DNA of 64,000 bases. It comes from Streptomyces griseochromogenes. GTDB lineage: Bacteria; Actinomycetota; Actinomycetes; Streptomycetales; Streptomycetaceae. Of this stretch, positions 9,653 through 17,688 are shown piece after piece. How positions within the stretch are numbered: the first letter of the stretch is position 1; every line of letters starts with the position of its first letter. Where the stretch lies: the NCBI RefSeq assembly GCF_001542625.1, contig NZ_CP016279.1, forward strand, positions 9,920,001 through 9,984,000, read 5' to 3'. The notes under the pieces were generated by a model. It saw only the letters and a program-made list of their open reading frames with translations, did no database searches and had not been told where the DNA came from. The position numbers were made by a program, and so were the translations under genes.

Positions 9653-9883
9653 ATGTCCCAACTCTTCTCCGAGGAGACCCACCGCAATCTGCTCGCCCGC
9701 ATTCCGCACTGCACCGGTCGTGAAGTCTCCGACTGGTTGCGCACCGTAGAAGAAGGCCCCGCTCTCTTCCGCTTCGAGGAGAAGGTCAGCTGGCTCCGGC
9801 ACGAGTACGACCTCGCGTACGGCCACGCCAAGGCGATCGTTCATGAGTACGACCTGAGGAGGGCGGCCCGGAAGCTGCTCTAA
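9653..9883 (+). CDS. small DUF4287-like protein
   Basis: This encodes 76 residues from an ATG with GGAGG 5 bases upstream. The sequence holds CTGREVSDWLRTVEEG and a closing AYGHAKAIVHEYDLRRA. This resembles the DUF4287 pattern, in which a helix-hairpin region is followed by a conserved GHA motif. No biochemical function is known to me for this group. The gene ends just before a strong terminator and is monocistronic. Confidence 0.78.
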   Translation: MSQLFSEETHRNLLARIPHCTGREVSDWLRTVEEGPALFRFEEKVSWLRHEYDLAYGHAKAIVHEYDLRRAARKLL

Positions 9884-9890
9884 GACGCCG

Positions 9891-9921
9891 AAAGGGCCCC
9901 GGGTCGAACCCGGGGCCCTTT
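9891..9921 (+). terminator. rho-independent terminator after the DUF4287-like gene
   Basis: A perfect 13-bp stem has arms at 9891-9903 and 9909-9921 and a 5-base loop. It starts with AAA and ends with TTT, so it can act in both directions between the convergent genes. Confidence 0.92.
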
Positions 9922-9958
9922 CACACCGCTTCACCGCTTCACGCGACGGGCGTGTCGG

Positions 9959-10819
9959 CTAGTCGTTGTTGCTGAAGATCGCCACCAGCCGCAGCATCTC
10001 CACGTAGATCCACACCAGGGTCATGGTGAGGCCGAACGCGGCGAGCCAGGACTCGCTCCGCGGTGCGCCGTAGGCGATGCCGTCCTCGATCTGCTTGAAG
10101 TCGAGGGTCAGGAAGAACGCGCCGAGCACGATGGCGATGATGCCGACGAGCGCGCCGAGCGGGCCGAAGCTGCGCAGGCCGCCGTTCTCGGCGACGCCGA
10201 ACGCGACCAGCAGCAGGTTGACCGCCATGACGAGGACGAAGGCCATGGCGATGGCCATGCCGATGCGGGCGTAGCGCGCCGTGACGCGGATCCAGCCGGC
10301 CTTGTAGATCAGCAGGGTGGCGGCGGAGACCGCCATGGTGCCGAGCACCGCCTGGAAGGGGGCGCCGCTCCAGCGGCTGTTGTACATCTCGCTGATGACG
10401 CCGAGGAAGACGCCCTCGAAGGCGGCGTACCCCAGGATCAGCGCGGGCGACGGGGTGCGCTTGAAGCTCTGCACCAGCGCCAGGACCATCGCGACGATCG
10501 CGGCGCCGAAGGCCAGCGCGTAGCTGGTCCCCGAGACCGGCAGCAGCGTCCAGGCGAGGACGGCGCCGACGGCGACCGTGCCGAGCGTGAGGGCCGAGCG
10601 CATGACGACGTCGTCCATCGTCATCCGGTCGGTGGTGACCGGGGCCTGCGGCGGGGCGCCGTACCGCACGCCCTGCTGGGCGTAGGGGTTCTGGGCGTAC
10701 GGATTCTGCGCGTAGGGGTTGCCTTGTGCGTACCCGGCCTGCGGTGCGGTGTTGAAGCCGGCGTAGCCGTTGTCGCGGCTGAACCCCCGTCGCGAGAAGA
10801 CCGGGTTACTGCTCCTCAT
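9959..10819 (-). CDS. BAX inhibitor-1/YccA-like integral membrane protein
   Basis: This encodes 286 residues. A soluble N-terminal stretch of about 75 residues has three near-identical NPYAQ repeats rich in Asn, Tyr, Ala and Gln. About seven hydrophobic segments follow, including MVLALVQSFKRTPSP and GALVGIIAIVLGAFFLTLDF. The C-terminal DFKQIEDG and the short hydrophobic end match the BAX-inhibitor-1-like family, membrane proteins linked to ion leak or proteostasis in other bacteria. I chose ATG 10819 over an upstream start because GGAGGAGC precedes it. Confidence 0.85.
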   Translation of the reverse strand: MRSSNPVFSRRGFSRDNGYAGFNTAPQAGYAQGNPYAQNPYAQNPYAQQGVRYGAPPQAPVTTDRMTMDDVVMRSALTLGTVAVGAVLAWTLLPVSGTSYALAFGAAIVAMVLALVQSFKRTPSPALILGYAAFEGVFLGVISEMYNSRWSGAPFQAVLGTMAVSAATLLIYKAGWIRVTARYARIGMAIAMAFVLVMAVNLLLVAFGVAENGGLRSFGPLGALVGIIAIVLGAFFLTLDFKQIEDGIAYGAPRSESWLAAFGLTMTLVWIYVEMLRLVAIFSNND

Positions 10820-10930
10820 TTCGCTCCTCCATGGCTGCCGTGCGCAGCCTTGGCTCAAGAGTAATGGATTGGCAAAGGACCGAGCCTGATACTTGAGGAG
10901 GATCTTTCCCGTGCCGTGCTGCGCAACACG

Positions 10931-12130
10931 CTACGCGGAAGGCTTGTTCCCGGCCACGGTGAGGGGGAAGCCTGTGTAGGCCTCGGCGAGGTCGGTCTCG
11001 GCCGCGCGGGAGGAGGCGATCCGTTCCAGCCGGGCCAGCTGCAGACGGGCGTCGAAGGCGGTGGCGTCCGGGGCGGGGTGGAGCAGGGTCGTCATGTCGT
11101 AGGAGAACCGCTCGGCCTGCCAGATGCGGCGCAGGCAGGTCGCGGAGTAGGCGTCGAGGAGTTCGGGGGAACCGGTCTCCTCGGCGTGGGTGAGCGCGCG
11201 GGCGAAGGTGACGACGTCACCGACGGCCAGATTCAGCCCTTTGGCCCCCGTCGGCGGCACGATGTGAGCGGCATCACCGGCCAGGAAGAGCCGGCCGTGG
11301 CGCATCGGCTCGTGCACGTAGGACCGCATGGGCGTGACCGACTTCTGGGTGAGGGGTCCGCGTTCCAGTGCCCAGGCGTCGTCGGTCTCCAGGCGCCGTT
11401 CCAGTTCGGCCCAGATCGCGTCGTCGGTCCAGTCCTCGGGCCTGGTCTCGGCGGGTACTTGGAGGTAGAGGCGGGAGACGGACGGGGAGCGCATGGACAG
11501 CAGCGCGAAGCCCCGGTCGTGGCGGGCGTAGACCAGCTCGTCGCTGGAGGGGGCGACGTCGGCGAGGATGCCGAGCCAGGCATAGGGGTACGACCGCTCG
11601 AACACCCGGGAGACGGCGGGCGGGAGGGCCTTTCTGGCCACACCCCGGAAGCCGTCGCACCCGACGACGTAGTCGCACTCGAGTACGTCGTCGCACCCTT
11701 GGTACCGGAAGCGCACACGCGGCCGGTCGCCGGTGGCGTCCTCGACGGCCAGGGCCTCCGCCTCGAACAGCAGCGGCCCCCCGTCGGCCAGCTGGAGGGC
11801 GATCAGGTCCTTGCAGACCTCGGTCTGGGCGTAGACCATGACGGACCGTCCGCCGGTGAGCGCGGGGAAGTCGACGCGGTGGCGGCGCCGCCCGAAGCGC
11901 AGCTCGATCCCGTCGTGCCGCAGCCCTTCCCGGTCCATCCGCTCCCCGGCCCCGGCCGCCCGCAGCACGTCGACCGTGCCCTGCTCCAGGATCCCGGCGC
12001 GCTGGCGGTGTTCGACGTAGACACGGTCGCGGCCCTCCAGGACGACCGAGCCGATGCCCGCGCGGTGCAGCAGCCGCGCCAGCAACAGTCCGGCCGGTCC
12101 GGCTCCGATGATCCCCACGGTGGTACGCAT
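10931..12130 (-). CDS. pobA: 4-hydroxybenzoate 3-monooxygenase
   Basis: This encodes a 399-residue FAD-dependent aromatic hydroxylase converting 4-hydroxybenzoate to protocatechuate. The dinucleotide-binding GAGPAG is at residues 9-14. The second FAD motif is GDAAHIVPPTGAKGLNLAV, with the PTGAKG signature of PobA-type hydroxylases. Length and N-terminus fit the family. The ring-cleavage pca genes are not in the window. An 18-bp palindromic site at 12169-12186, 39 bases upstream of the start, is a likely operator. The gene lies directly downstream of the bldA tRNA on the same strand. Confidence 0.9.
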   Translation of the reverse strand: MRTTVGIIGAGPAGLLLARLLHRAGIGSVVLEGRDRVYVEHRQRAGILEQGTVDVLRAAGAGERMDREGLRHDGIELRFGRRRHRVDFPALTGGRSVMVYAQTEVCKDLIALQLADGGPLLFEAEALAVEDATGDRPRVRFRYQGCDDVLECDYVVGCDGFRGVARKALPPAVSRVFERSYPYAWLGILADVAPSSDELVYARHDRGFALLSMRSPSVSRLYLQVPAETRPEDWTDDAIWAELERRLETDDAWALERGPLTQKSVTPMRSYVHEPMRHGRLFLAGDAAHIVPPTGAKGLNLAVGDVVTFARALTHAEETGSPELLDAYSATCLRRIWQAERFSYDMTTLLHPAPDATAFDARLQLARLERIASSRAAETDLAEAYTGFPLTVAGNKPSA

Positions 12131-12168
12131 CGGTCGTTCCCTTCCCTGGAGCCCGCCAGCGTTCGCAT

Positions 12169-12186
12169 GGTGAAGTTTGTTTCACC
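12169..12186 (-). promoter_or_regulatory. palindromic operator candidate upstream of pobA
   Basis: The hexamer GGTGAA at 12169-12174 is mirrored by TTCACC at 12181-12186 with a 6-base spacer. It lies 39 bases upstream of the pobA start. pobA genes are usually controlled by a substrate-responsive regulator (IclR or AraC type), so an operator here is plausible. No such regulator gene is adjacent. Confidence 0.55.
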
Positions 12187-12283
12187 GACTTCCGAGCGCG
12201 AGTCTCCGCCGCGCGGACCGTGCTGTCAACGGTCGCGCAGCCGTTCGAAGGGTGTGTTCAAAGGGTGGGTTCGGAGGCGAAAG

Positions 12284-12367
12284 TGCCCGGAGCCGGACTT
12301 GAACCGGCACGCCCGCGAAGGGGCAGCGAGGTTTAAGCTCGCCGTGTCTGCATTCCACCATCCGGGC
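12284..12367 (-). tRNA. bldA: tRNA-Leu(UAA), the Streptomyces bldA tRNA
   Basis: This folds as a class II leucine tRNA of 84 nt. The 7-bp acceptor stem pairs 12361-12367 with 12285-12291, and discriminator A is at 12284. The anticodon stem GCGAG/CTCGC encloses the loop CTTAAAC, so the anticodon is UAA. A long variable arm and a GGTTCAAGTCC T-arm are present. CCA is not encoded. In Streptomyces this is the only tRNA that reads UUA efficiently. It is bldA, required for aerial growth and many secondary metabolites because TTA codons occur in few genes. Identification rests on the anticodon and the intact fold. Confidence 0.95.
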
Positions 12368-12758
12368 AGGCCATGGGCTCCGCTCTCAAGTTCTGAGCCT
12401 ATCGGGACGCGTCCCCCGAACAGCGGAACGACGGATCGATGTTGTCTTATTTTATTGACTTCTGAGGGTGCATCAGCCCAGTAAACACGCCATACGCACT
12501 TGCCAATAGCGTGGCGTGGCGTGTGCGCGCGCGTACGCGGAATGACGGAATTTCACCTACCGAACGAGGGCGCTCCACCTGTTCTCGACAACGTCGGTCT
12601 CGGGGTCGCCCGTCCTCCCCAGGTATGACACGCACCCGCTCCGTCCGACCGGAGTCGCCCCTCGGAACCGGAACAGCGGCTGACTCCACGGACGTCTTCG
12701 GCCGAGACGATGGATCCGTCCCCATGAACTGACGTCGTCCCGACAGGAGCACCTTCCC
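12368..12758. other. intergenic region between bldA and the ABC transporter genes
   Basis: It carries the bldA promoter near 12396-12415 and an unusually AT-rich stretch at about 12441-12462 containing TTGACT (12455-12460) on the plus strand. The plus-strand part before 12759 should hold the promoter of the ABC operon. I see no supported gene. Confidence 0.55.
12396..12415 (-). promoter_or_regulatory. likely bldA promoter with embedded 12-bp palindrome
   Basis: On the minus strand, TAGGCT (12396-12401) is a good -10 hexamer, placing the start of transcription about 20 bases before the tRNA. The spacer region upstream contains the perfect palindrome GGGACGCGTCCC (12404-12415). I see no strong -35 hexamer at the expected distance, so activator help or palindrome-based repression is possible (inference). 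Confidence 0.5.
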
Positions 12759-13529
12759 GTGACCACCACACCCACCGCCGGCCGGACCACGGCCGTGGCC
12801 GCACGCGCCACGGAGCTGTCGAAGATCTACGGGCAGGGCGAGACCCGGGTGGTCGCCCTGGACCGGGTCTCCGTCGACTTCCGGCAGGCCGAGTTCACCG
12901 CGATCATGGGCCCGTCCGGTTCCGGCAAGTCCACGCTGATGCACTGCGTGGCCGGCCTGGACAGCTTCTCGTCGGGATCCGTGCGGATCGGCGAGACCGA
13001 GCTCGGCTCCCTGAAGGACAAGCAGCTCACCAAGTTGCGCCGGGATAAGATCGGCTTCATCTTCCAGGCCTTCAACCTGCTGCCGACGCTGACCGCGCTG
13101 GAGAACATCACCCTCCCGATGGACATCGCCGGCCGCAAGGCCGACAAGGCGTGGCTGGACCAGGTCATCCAGATGGTCGGCCTGTCCGGACGGCTCAGCC
13201 ACCGGCCCTCCCAGCTCTCCGGCGGTCAGCAGCAGCGCGTCGCCGTGGCCCGCGCGCTCGCCTCCAAGCCCGAGATCATCTTCGGTGACGAGCCGACCGG
13301 AAACCTCGACTCGCGCTCCGGCGCCGAGGTGCTCGGCTTCCTGCGCAACTCCGTGCGCGAGCTGGGCCAGACGGTGGTCATGGTGACCCACGACCCGGTG
13401 GCGGCGGCGTACGCGGACCGCGTGGTCTTCCTCGCGGACGGGCGGATCGTGGACGAGATCTACGCTCCGACGGCCGACGCCGTCCTCGACCTCATGAAGC
13501 AGTTCGACGCGAAGGGCCGGACCAGCTGA
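12759..13529 (+). CDS. ABC transporter ATP-binding protein (MacB/LolD type)
   Basis: This encodes a 256-residue ATPase subunit. Walker A is GPSGSGKST, the signature is LSGGQQQRVAVARAL, and Walker B with the family extension is DEPTGNLD, typical of the MacB/LolD/FtsE clade. Start GTG 12759 follows a CAGGAG ribosome-binding site. Its stop TGA shares its last base with the ATG of the permease gene, so the pair is translationally coupled. The clade drives mechanotransmission or lipid/peptide export rather than classical uptake. It closely resembles the ATPase at 46445-47233. Confidence 0.93.
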   Translation: MTTTPTAGRTTAVAARATELSKIYGQGETRVVALDRVSVDFRQAEFTAIMGPSGSGKSTLMHCVAGLDSFSSGSVRIGETELGSLKDKQLTKLRRDKIGFIFQAFNLLPTLTALENITLPMDIAGRKADKAWLDQVIQMVGLSGRLSHRPSQLSGGQQQRVAVARALASKPEIIFGDEPTGNLDSRSGAEVLGFLRNSVRELGQTVVMVTHDPVAAAYADRVVFLADGRIVDEIYAPTADAVLDLMKQFDAKGRTS

Positions 13530-16057
13530 TGTTCCGCACAGCCCTGCGCAACGTACTCGCGCACAAGGCCCGGCTCCTGATGACCGTGCTCGCCGTCATG
13601 CTCGGCGTGGCGTTCGTGTCCGGGACCCTGGTCTTCACCAACACCATCTCCGACGCCTACCAGAAGAGCTCCGCCAAGGGCTTCGACCACGTCGACGTCG
13701 CCGTCCGGGCCAAGTACCAGGACTCCAAGGGCAACCAGGTCGGCAAGACCCCCGAGCTGACCCAGGCGCTGCTCGACAAGGCCGCGAAGGTCCCGGGCGC
13801 CGCCTCCGCGACCGGTGTCGTCACCGGCTTCACCGCGATCGCCGACAAGGACGGCAAGCTGGTCGGCGGCGACTGGCAGTCCGAGGGCGGCAACTACTCG
13901 GGCACCAAGGACGCCCGCTACCCGCTGACGAGCGGGCACGCCCCGCGCGGCAAGGACGAGGTGCTGATCGACTCCAAGACCGCCGAGCGCGCCGGCTACA
14001 AGGTCGGCGACACGGTGCGCCTGTCCGTCGACGGCCCGGTCCTCACCCCGCGCATCAGCGGCATCTTCACCACCGACGACGGCAACGTGGCCGCCGGTGG
14101 CAGCCTCGCCCTGTTCGACACGCCGACCGCGCAGAAGCTGTTCGGCAAGAAGGGCGCGTACGACGAGATCGACGTCCAGGCGGCGGCGGGAACCAGCCAG
14201 GCCGCGCTCAAGTCCACGCTGGACAAGGCTTTGCCTTCGCACCTGGTGGAGACCACCACCGGCAAGCGGCTCGCCGACGAACAGGCGCAGATGATCTCCG
14301 CCTCGATGAGCGGTCTGAAGCAGGCCCTGCTGGTGTTCGCCGGCATCGCCCTGTTCGTCGGCACGTTCATCATCGCCAACACCTTCACCATGCTGGTCGC
14401 CCAGCGCACCAAGGAACTGGCCCTGCTGCGGGCGGTCGGCGCCTCCCGCCGGCAGGTCACCCGCTCGGTGCTGATCGAGGCGTTCGTGGTCGGCACGGTC
14501 GCCGGTGTGACCGGTCTGGTCGCCGGCATCGGCATCGGCGCGGGGCTGCGGAGCCTGATGGGCTCCTTCGGCGCGGCCATGCCGGACGGACCGCTGGTGA
14601 TCACGCCGGGCACCGTGGTGTCCGCGCTCGCCGTCGGCATCGTCATCACCGTGCTGGCCGCCTGGCTGCCGGGCCGCCGGGCCGCGAAGATCCCGCCGGT
14701 GGCGGCGATGAGCAGCGTGCACGCCAAGGCGACCACCAAGTCGCTGGTGCTGCGCAACACGCTCGGCGCACTGTTCTCGGCGGCCGGCATCGCGGTGGTC
14801 CTCTCGGCCACGACGATGGACACGGACTCCGCCCAGGGCCCCATGGGTCTCGGTGCCGTCCTGCTCATCATCGGCGTGTTCATCCTGACCCCGCTGCTGT
14901 CCCGCCCGCTGATCGCGGCCGCCTCCCCGGTGCTGCGCCTCTTCGGTGTCTCGGGCAAGCTGGCCCGCCAGAACTCGGTGCGCAACCCGCGCCGTACGGC
15001 GGCCACGGCCTCCGCGCTGATGATCGGCCTGACCCTGATCACCGGGATGACGGTGATGGCGGGCAGCCTGCAGACGGCGATCGACAAGATGGCCAGCTCG
15101 GCGGTCCGCGCGGACTACATCGTCTCGATGGCCAACCGCTCGCCGCTCTCCCCCAAGGTGGCACAGCAGATCGCCGCCACCGACGGGGTCACCGCCAGCA
15201 GCCCGCTACGCGACGCGGAGTCCCGCATCGACGGCCGGACCGAGTTCCTGACCGGCGTCAACGGCTCGGTGATCGGCGAGCTGACGGACCTCAAGGTGCA
15301 GGACGGCACGTTCAAGGTCGACGGCACGCACGTCGTCGTGGACAAGGACCGCGCCAAGGACTACGGCTGGCGGGCCGGTTCCCAGTTCACCGCGCACTAC
15401 GCGGACGGCAAGGCGCAGAAGCTGACGGTCGCCGGGATCTACGAGGGCAACGACCTGCTCAACGGGATCATCGTCGACAACAAGGACGTCACCCCGCACC
15501 TGAAGGACCCGGCCGACATGCAGGTCATGGTCAAGACGGCGGACGGCGCCTCCGACGCGGTCAAGACGAAGCTGGAGAAGGCACTCGGTACCAACCCGGC
15601 GATCAAGGTCCAGGACAAGCAGGACATCTCCAACGGCATCGCGAAGATGTTCACGACGATGCTGAACATGCTCTACGGCCTGCTCGGCATGGCGGTGATC
15701 GTCGCGGTCCTCGGCGTCATCAACACCCTGGCCATGTCGGTCTTCGAGCGCTCCCAGGAGATCGGGATGCTCCGTGCGATCGGCCTGGACCGCAAGGCGA
15801 TCAAGCGGATGGTCCGCCTGGAGTCCTTGGTGATCTCCCTGTTCGGCGGCGTGCTCGGCATCGGCCTGGGCGTGTTCTTCGGCTGGGCGGCCGGTGAGCT
15901 GCTGGGGACGAAGATGCCGACGTACGAACTGGTGCTGCCCTGGGGCCGGATGACGGTCTTCCTGCTGCTGGCGGCGGCGGTCGGCGTGCTGGCCGCCCTG
16001 TGGCCGGCCCGGCGCGCGGCCCGGCTGAACATGCTGGCGGCGATCAAGGCCGAGTAG
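13529..16057 (+). CDS. FtsX/MacB-like ABC transporter permease
   Basis: This encodes 842 residues. The layout is one N-terminal membrane helix (about 18-38), a large extracellular MacB-like periplasmic-core domain, and three helices beginning near residue 265 with the FtsX signature QRTKELALLRAVGASRRQV. A second helix group, a second extracellular domain, and a C-terminal FtsX domain with RSQEIGMLRAIGLDRKAIKR follow. This is the duplicated FtsX architecture common in actinobacteria. It forms a complex with the ATPase encoded just before it. The substrate is unknown. A terminator at 16073-16104 ends the operon. Confidence 0.9.
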   Translation: MFRTALRNVLAHKARLLMTVLAVMLGVAFVSGTLVFTNTISDAYQKSSAKGFDHVDVAVRAKYQDSKGNQVGKTPELTQALLDKAAKVPGAASATGVVTGFTAIADKDGKLVGGDWQSEGGNYSGTKDARYPLTSGHAPRGKDEVLIDSKTAERAGYKVGDTVRLSVDGPVLTPRISGIFTTDDGNVAAGGSLALFDTPTAQKLFGKKGAYDEIDVQAAAGTSQAALKSTLDKALPSHLVETTTGKRLADEQAQMISASMSGLKQALLVFAGIALFVGTFIIANTFTMLVAQRTKELALLRAVGASRRQVTRSVLIEAFVVGTVAGVTGLVAGIGIGAGLRSLMGSFGAAMPDGPLVITPGTVVSALAVGIVITVLAAWLPGRRAAKIPPVAAMSSVHAKATTKSLVLRNTLGALFSAAGIAVVLSATTMDTDSAQGPMGLGAVLLIIGVFILTPLLSRPLIAAASPVLRLFGVSGKLARQNSVRNPRRTAATASALMIGLTLITGMTVMAGSLQTAIDKMASSAVRADYIVSMANRSPLSPKVAQQIAATDGVTASSPLRDAESRIDGRTEFLTGVNGSVIGELTDLKVQDGTFKVDGTHVVVDKDRAKDYGWRAGSQFTAHYADGKAQKLTVAGIYEGNDLLNGIIVDNKDVTPHLKDPADMQVMVKTADGASDAVKTKLEKALGTNPAIKVQDKQDISNGIAKMFTTMLNMLYGLLGMAVIVAVLGVINTLAMSVFERSQEIGMLRAIGLDRKAIKRMVRLESLVISLFGGVLGIGLGVFFGWAAGELLGTKMPTYELVLPWGRMTVFLLLAAAVGVLAALWPARRAARLNMLAAIKAE

Positions 16058-16072
16058 CACCACGGCGCCGAG

Positions 16073-16104
16073 GGGCCCCGCTCTGCCGACGCGGAGCGGG
16101 GCCC
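16073..16104 (+). terminator. terminator between convergent ABC permease and CFA-type genes
   Basis: An 11-bp perfect stem has arms at 16073-16083 and 16094-16104 and a 10-base loop. It lies in the 55-base gap between the two stop codons. Confidence 0.82.
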
Positions 16105-16112
16105 TTGCCGTG

Positions 16113-17411
16113 TCAGCCGTGCCAGGTGCGGGTGCGCAGCGGCAGACCGGAGGCGCCGGACTCGGGAGTGCGGACGGCCAGGACCTGGTTGACGCCGATG
16201 CGGTTGCGTTCGAAGGCGAGCGCGCAGGCGGCCATGTACAGGCGCCAGACACGGGCCCGGCCGGGGCTGGACAGGCGGACGGCGCGGTCCCAGCCGGTTT
16301 CCAGGTTGGCGACCCAGTGGCGCAGGGTGCGGGCGTAGTGCTCGCGGATGGACTCCACGTCACGGACCTCGAAGCCGGCCCGCTCCAGCTGGGTGACGGT
16401 GGTGCCGATGGGGGCGAGCTCGCCGTCGGGGAAGACGTACGCGTCGATGAACCGGTCGACCTCGTACGCCCCTTCGTCGCGCTGCGGGCGGCGGGCGATC
16501 TGGTGGTTGAGCAGCCGTCCGCCGGGCTTCAGCAGGGCGTACAGGGCGCTCGTGTACTCGAGGTAGCGCTCGGTGCCGACGTGTTCGGCCATGCCGATGG
16601 AGGAGATCGCGTCGAAGGGGCCGTCCACGACGTCCCGGTAGTCCTGGACCCTGATCTCCACCCGGTCGGTCAGGCCCTCGTCGGCGACGCGCTTGCGGGC
16701 GTAGGCGGCCTGTTCCTGGGAGAGGGTGATACCGACGACGCCGACGCCGTGCTCACGGGCCGCGTGAATGGCCATCGAGCCCCAGCCGCAGCCGACGTCC
16801 AGCAGCCGCCGACCGGGCGTCAGGCCGAGCTTGCGGCAGACCAGTTCGAGCTTGTCGCGCTGGGCCGACACCAGTGTGGCGTCCTCTTCGGCGGGCCCCC
16901 AGTAGGCGCACGAGTACACCATCGACGCGCCGAGGACGATCTCGTAGAAGTCGTTGCCGACGTCGTAGTGGTGGCTGATGGCCCGCTTGTCGCTGTGCCG
17001 GGTGTGCAGATGACGGCGCCTGCGGACCTCCTCGCGCGGCGGGGCCGGCGGGAGCGGCGGTCCGGCGAGTTTCAGCAGCTCGCGGGCCGCGGCCCGTACC
17101 TCCGGATCGCGCATGGCCTGGACGAGGCTGCGGGCGTCGTCCCCGCGCTCCCAGATCAGCCCGGCCATGGCGTCGAGCGCGGCGTACAGGTCGCCCTCGA
17201 TGTCCAGGTCTCCGGCGACCCAGGCGCGGGCCAGGCCCAGCTCGCCCGGTTTGAACAGCAGTCGGCGCAGGGCGCGGCGGTTGCGGATGACGAGGACCGG
17301 TGTAGCCGGCGGGCCGGCTTGGGAACCGTCCCAGGCGCGGATCCGCACCGGGAGGGGGACTCCCAGCAGCTGCTCGGCAACCCTTGTCAGCCGCGACGCG
17401 GCGTCGGCCAT
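16113..17411 (-). CDS. cfa: cyclopropane-fatty-acyl-phospholipid synthase-like methyltransferase
   Basis: This encodes 432 residues. An N-terminal domain of about 130 residues (ending in a basic EEVRRRRHLHTRHS) precedes a SAM-dependent methyltransferase domain with motif I LLDVGCGWGSMAIHAA. The family signature ISHHYDVGNDFYEIVLG and YSCAYW are also present. It should transfer a methylene group to unsaturated acyl chains of membrane phospholipids, or act as a related C-methyltransferase. I chose ATG 17411 because GGAGGTG precedes it; an upstream TTG is weaker. It is monocistronic. Confidence 0.88.
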   Translation of the reverse strand: MADAASRLTRVAEQLLGVPLPVRIRAWDGSQAGPPATPVLVIRNRRALRRLLFKPGELGLARAWVAGDLDIEGDLYAALDAMAGLIWERGDDARSLVQAMRDPEVRAAARELLKLAGPPLPPAPPREEVRRRRHLHTRHSDKRAISHHYDVGNDFYEIVLGASMVYSCAYWGPAEEDATLVSAQRDKLELVCRKLGLTPGRRLLDVGCGWGSMAIHAAREHGVGVVGITLSQEQAAYARKRVADEGLTDRVEIRVQDYRDVVDGPFDAISSIGMAEHVGTERYLEYTSALYALLKPGGRLLNHQIARRPQRDEGAYEVDRFIDAYVFPDGELAPIGTTVTQLERAGFEVRDVESIREHYARTLRHWVANLETGWDRAVRLSSPGRARVWRLYMAACALAFERNRIGVNQVLAVRTPESGASGLPLRTRTWHG

Positions 17412-17622
17412 GGCGCACACCTCCAAGACGACGATCCCGGATGTCCGTTCACCACGTAAACACCTGCGGGGCCCGGCCGCAGTCCCGCAAAGGAGTTACA
17501 GCTGAGCAAAACGCGTGCATGGGCCACGAGTCAACGGGGCACGAGGCCGCTGTCGGTCGTGCCCACATCCTCACCGCCGGGCGTCACCGGTCGGTCTCAG
17601 CGGGAACGCGGCCCCGGACACG

Positions 17623-17666
17623 CCGAAGGGGCCGCCCGCACCACGGATGGCGGGCGGCCCCTTCGG
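17623..17666 (-). terminator. terminator after the NADH dehydrogenase gene
   Basis: A perfect 17-bp stem has arms at 17623-17639 and 17650-17666 and a 10-base loop. It lies 22 bases past the ndh stop, read on the minus strand. It insulates ndh from the downstream CFA-type gene, whose promoter must lie in 17412-17620. Confidence 0.88.
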
Positions 17667-17688
17667 GGTGTGCGTGGATGACCTGGGG

